DNA from: an uncultured Dyadobacter sp.
GTDB lineage: Bacteria; Bacteroidota; Bacteroidia; Cytophagales; Spirosomataceae
Direction of reading: 5' to 3'
Assembly (NCBI GenBank): GCA_946481035.1
Contig: CAMLNK010000059.1
Span: 1 to 10,295, forward strand
DNA: 10,295 nt
The notes under the pieces are model-generated. The model had not been told where the DNA came from, did no database searches, and saw only the letters and a list, made by a program, of their open reading frames with translations. Both the position numbers and the translations under genes were made by a program. Below, piece after piece: positions 7,890 through 10,295 of the stretch (positions within the stretch are counted from its first letter, which is position 1; every line of letters begins with the position of its first letter).

Positions 7890-9386
7890 TTAATTATGAG
7901 TGATAAGCTCCCTTTTCCCAAATCTACTTGCCCATTTCGACTTAATTCTTTTGAAGAACATCTGGTAAACGTCCTTATCGAACAGCCGGGAATCGCTGCG
8001 TGCGCGGTCGATAAAATAAATACCGGCTGAAAACAGGATCGTATTTGCCATCCACGCGCCGATCGGCACGGCTACCAGCCCTTCTTTCACCCATTTATCT
8101 CCCTGATTCGTAAGAACATATAATAGGATAAAGAAAAGGATCGAAACCAGTACCGGCACCCCGAACCCGCCTTTCTTGATAATGGCTCCCAATGGCGCTC
8201 CGATCAGGAACATGATCAGGCAGGAAAGCGCCTGTGTGAACTTGTGGTGCCTTTCCAGTTCGTATTTGCTCGCATCCTTCAACTTGGTTTGCAAATATTC
8301 CTGCTGCGACTTAATGTAGCTCAGCATGCTATTCGACGCGGCTTTGGTATTCATCAGGATATCCTTTTTCAAACTGTCGGAAACCGGCTTAGCCACCAGC
8401 GAGTCGATCCATTTACCGGGCTTGATCGTCTTATCGGTGCCCTCGCGGTAGTTGTAGGAATAATATTGCTGACTGCCTGCAACGAGGTTTTTCTTCGTTT
8501 CCTGGTATGAGGTACGCAGTGAATCGGCGGTGGCCGTCAGATCACTGATATTCTTCATGAACTCGTGGTATTTGAACTGCCCCTCGTCGGTACGCTTCAT
8601 ACCAAACGAGGCAAGACTTTCCGTAAGGCGGTAATGCCTGAACGACTGGCGGTTAAAGTTACTATACGGCGTAGGCGTACCGGCGGGTGTTGAAATGTAC
8701 ACCGGCCGGGAGCTCCCCGAACCCTGCTCGTCGGTATAGCGGGTACCGTTGTACAGCTCGATCACCAGGTAACGGTTCTCATTAATCGAATACATCCTGC
8801 CCGAATCGGCCAGGATAATTTGCGTATTTCCAAGCTCATACGAGCGGCTATCGTGCTTGTAGATCACCATCCCGACCATTTTGCCATTATCCAGCTTTTG
8901 ATCGACTTTGATACTATACCCGGGCAAATCGTTGTAAAAAATCCCTTCCTTGATCTTCAAAGTAGCCTTGGTAGTTTTAATATCATACAGCAGACTATAC
9001 CCTTTCAGGTTGGCCCAGGGCGAGACGCGGTCGTTGAAATAAAAGGAGAAGATACTGATCCCGACGGCAACAATAAACATCGGTAGCATAGCCCGTACCA
9101 CGGAAATACCGGCACTTTTAATGGCGGTGAGCTCAAAGAATTCCCCGAGGTTCCCGAATGCCATCAGCGACGAAAGCAGCATCGCGAGCGGCAATGCCGT
9201 GGGTACCGTAATGAGGCTGAAAAAGAAGAATAGCTGTGCATAGTCCATGACATTCAGGTCCTTCGACACGAAGTCATCTATGTAAAAGATCATGATCCGC
9301 ATCAGGAAGACGAACACCACAACCGACATTGTAATCACAAAAGGTCCCCAAAAGGACGTCAAAATAAGCTTATCCAGCTTTTTCAT
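7890..9386 (-). CDS. LptF/LptG-family lipopolysaccharide export permease
   Basis: This is one of the two transmembrane subunits that, with LptB, extract lipopolysaccharide from the inner membrane and pass it to the periplasmic bridge. The protein has 498 residues. Three membrane segments (about 13-36, 54-76, 98-118) are followed by a large periplasmic part (about 120-380), three more segments (about 383-402, 409-426, 437-459) and a basic cytoplasmic tail. FFELTAIKSAGIS (83-95) between segments 2 and 3 matches the coupling-helix region of the family that contacts the ATPase. The beta-rich jellyroll is at about 140-235. Residues about 250-380 are an extra helical, charged stretch that makes the protein roughly 130 residues longer than E. 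coli LptF or LptG. The ATG at 9386 shares a base with the upstream stop (TGATG), so translation is probably coupled. A TTG just before is less likely. I cannot tell LptF from LptG. Confidence 0.9.
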   Translation of the reverse strand: MKKLDKLILTSFWGPFVITMSVVVFVFLMRIMIFYIDDFVSKDLNVMDYAQLFFFFSLITVPTALPLAMLLSSLMAFGNLGEFFELTAIKSAGISVVRAMLPMFIVAVGISIFSFYFNDRVSPWANLKGYSLLYDIKTTKATLKIKEGIFYNDLPGYSIKVDQKLDNGKMVGMVIYKHDSRSYELGNTQIILADSGRMYSINENRYLVIELYNGTRYTDEQGSGSSRPVYISTPAGTPTPYSNFNRQSFRHYRLTESLASFGMKRTDEGQFKYHEFMKNISDLTATADSLRTSYQETKKNLVAGSQQYYSYNYREGTDKTIKPGKWIDSLVAKPVSDSLKKDILMNTKAASNSMLSYIKSQQEYLQTKLKDASKYELERHHKFTQALSCLIMFLIGAPLGAIIKKGGFGVPVLVSILFFILLYVLTNQGDKWVKEGLVAVPIGAWMANTILFSAGIYFIDRARSDSRLFDKDVYQMFFKRIKSKWASRFGKRELITHN

Positions 9387-9778
9387 CAACTACCTACTAT
9401 TTCTCTTAAATTATCAATAAATCCCTCCCACAATGAAGTCAGCTCGTCACGGTCCTTGTTGGACGAGTAATCGATTATCCGCAAAAAGGTTGTCTGGGTT
9501 AACTCGCTTACTTCTAATTTTAGTTCCAGGTGGTTGTTGTCAAGATTATCCTCGCTCGTGTCCTCAAAATCGAAACGTACTGCTTTGTTAATCCTCAGCC
9601 CCGTCTGCCGGGCAATGTGGCTGTCGCCGTCCCATTGGAAATCGAAGCGGTGGTCGGGCAGCACAGTGACTTTCTCGGCGAACCATTGTTCAAGGCCCGA
9701 GGGGGTGGAAATATATGGAAAGAGAACTTTTGGGGAGGATCGCAATTCAAATTCTTTAACAAATTTATATTTTTCCAT
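9386..9778 (-). CDS. START-like (SRPBCC-fold) domain protein, 130 aa
   Basis: The sequence looks like a small helix-grip protein of the START/AHSA1-like superfamily. It opens with a strand (YKFVKEFELRSSP), then a short helix with the pattern VLFPYISTPSGLEQWFAEKV (19-38), where Ser-Gly-Leu-Glu-Gln-Trp-Phe is characteristic. Beta strands follow (HRFDFQWDG, AVRFDFED, HLELKLEVSE, TTFLRIIDYS), and a long C-terminal helix (about 110-128, LTSLWEGFIDNLREIV) closes the cavity. There is no signal peptide, so it is cytoplasmic. Proteins of this fold bind hydrophobic ligands or act as co-chaperones; the ligand here is unknown. It is the first gene of a two-gene unit with the LptF/LptG permease, its TGA stop overlapping the next ATG. 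That suggests a role linked to envelope lipid export, which is inference from position. Confidence 0.8.
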   Translation of the reverse strand: MEKYKFVKEFELRSSPKVLFPYISTPSGLEQWFAEKVTVLPDHRFDFQWDGDSHIARQTGLRINKAVRFDFEDTSEDNLDNNHLELKLEVSELTQTTFLRIIDYSSNKDRDELTSLWEGFIDNLREIVGS

Positions 9779-9828
9779 ATGTGCTGAAATTTAAGGACAG
9801 CCTCGTTAGTGCTTGCCTTATGTGCTGA
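9778..9828. repeat. 10-bp direct repeat pair upstream of the START-like gene
   Basis: TATGTGCTGA occurs at 9778-9787 and again at 9819-9828, exactly 41 bp apart. Both copies are followed by A/T-rich bases and TTTAA. The first copy touches the START-like gene's start codon. The spacing is close to four helical turns, so it could be a regulator-binding pair, but chance is possible. The rest of the gap (9829-9930) is AT-rich, and I see nothing else definite in it. Confidence 0.35.
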
Positions 9829-9930
9829 TTTAAAAGTTGTAATATAACATAAATCGACAATAAAAGCGTGTAAATTTAAATTTGTTGTTTTAAAAATATG
9901 CGAAATTTGCGTTAAAAATGGGCAAACGGG

Positions 9931-9961
9931 TTGCATTATAATATTCTTTAACATACTTTTG
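9931..9961 (+). promoter_or_regulatory. tRNA promoter (Bacteroidota -33/-7 type)
   Basis: TTG at 9931-9933 (within GGTTG) is followed after a 20-bp spacer by TACTTTTG at 9954-9961. This matches the Bacteroidota -33 core and the -7 consensus TAnnTTTG exactly, with normal spacing. Transcription would start near 9968, a few bases before the mature 5' end of the tRNA. Confidence 0.8.
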
Positions 9962-9975
9962 CACCACAATACGAC

Positions 9976-10049
9976 GGCGGGGTAGCTCAGATGGTTAGAG
10001 CGTAGGATTCATAACCCTAAGGTCGGCAGTTCGATCCTGCTCCCCGCTA
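9976..10049 (+). tRNA. tRNA with anticodon CAT (elongator Met, or Ile2)
   Basis: The 74-nt sequence folds as a cloverleaf. The acceptor stem GGCGGGG pairs with CCCCGCT (one G-T pair at the end) and the discriminator base is A. The D stem is GCTC/GAGC, the anticodon loop TTCATAA, the variable loop AGGTC, and the T arm GGCAG-TTCGATC-CTGCT. The first pair is G-T, not the mismatched first position of initiator tRNA, and the anticodon stem lacks three G-C pairs next to the loop, so it is not the initiator. CAT could be elongator Met, or Ile2 if the first C is changed to lysidine. The 3' CCA is not encoded and must be added after transcription. Position 31-39 is an A-C mismatch. Confidence 0.95.
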
Positions 10050-10056
10050 CATTGTT

Positions 10057-10084
10057 AAAGGCATCCTTCCCGGATGTCTTTTTT
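10057..10084 (+). terminator. Intrinsic terminator after the tRNA
   Basis: AAAGGCATCC and GGATGTCTTT pair around a 5-nt TTCCC loop, with one G-U pair, and run into a six-T stretch (10079-10084). It begins 7 nt after the tRNA, as expected for a single-gene tRNA transcript. Confidence 0.85.
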
Positions 10085-10177
10085 ATTTCCACAGATTTTG
10101 CGCGTTCTCCGAGAATTAAATTCCGCGCGTTTGGGTTTACAGTAATTGGTAACACCACCGAATCACGTCAGAACTGT

Positions 10178-10295
10178 ATGAAATTATTATTCCAATACCT
10201 GAGCAGGTATAAGGGACTCATTTTCCTGGCCCTGCTGATGGCCGCCATCAACCAAACTTTCTCCCTTCTCAACCCTTACATCCTCGGTAATTACC
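10178..10295 (+). CDS. ABC exporter, N-terminal transmembrane part (3' end beyond window)
   Basis: Only the first 39 codons are present, beginning MKLLFQYLSRYKGLIFLALL and continuing MAAINQTFSLLNPYILGNY. A short basic amphipathic start (QYLSRYKG) followed by a first membrane helix with Asn-Gln and Pro-Tyr-Ile-Leu-Gly is typical of the fused permease-ATPase exporters of the MsbA/lipid-exporter type in Bacteroidota. The ATPase domain would lie outside the window, so the substrate cannot be judged. The ATG lies 93 bp after the tRNA terminator, so the gene needs its own promoter. TTTG-like -33 boxes occur in that gap, but I see no good -7 partner. Confidence 0.75.
   Translation, partial: MKLLFQYLSRYKGLIFLALLMAAINQTFSLLNPYILGNY

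Noticed and set aside
1..10295. CRISPR array, insertion sequence, integrase, toxin-antitoxin or defence genes
   Set aside because: I found no regularly spaced repeats, terminal inverted repeats or genes of these types. The tRNA is intact, and I saw no partial copy of its 3' end that would mark an integration site.

Overview
The window is a stretch of ordinary housekeeping chromosome from a member of the Bacteroidota, most likely the Cytophagales (a Dyadobacter- or Spirosoma-like organism; this is inference). The evidence is a short primary sigma factor without region 1.1 or the large non-conserved insert, the gene order rpsO-pnp-rpoD on one strand, promoter-like boxes of the Bacteroidota type (TAnnTTTG), little Shine-Dalgarno signal, a tRNA without an encoded CCA end, and several TPR proteins. 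I see no mobile element, CRISPR array, phage gene or defence island.

Left part (1-2527): a TPR protein with a signal peptide runs leftwards off the edge. Next to it is a small unrecognised 83-residue protein on the same strand. A nine-repeat TPR lipoprotein runs the other way, and only 28 bp separate its start from that of the small gene. The lipoprotein gene meets menD tail to tail with an 18-bp gap.

Middle (2546-7786, all minus strand; transcription order rpsO, pnp, rpoD, menD): ribosomal protein S15, polynucleotide phosphorylase, the primary sigma factor and the menaquinone enzyme MenD. A strong 15-bp hairpin with a U-run lies between rpsO and pnp. A 10-bp hairpin lies between rpoD and menD, almost touching the menD start. 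These hairpins suggest that the co-oriented genes are uncoupled or attenuated, not simply co-transcribed.

Right part (7890-10295): an LptF/LptG-family lipopolysaccharide-export permease is translationally coupled (TGATG overlap) to an upstream START-like small protein, both on the minus strand. After a 197-bp AT-rich gap comes a plus-strand tRNA with anticodon CAT, with a clear Bacteroidota promoter and a terminator. The first 39 codons of an ABC exporter permease run off the right edge.

Nothing here forms an obviously new system. The points most worth a second look are the START-like/LptFG coupling, the helical insertion in the periplasmic part of the permease, the hairpins in front of pnp and menD, and the structured rpsO leader.
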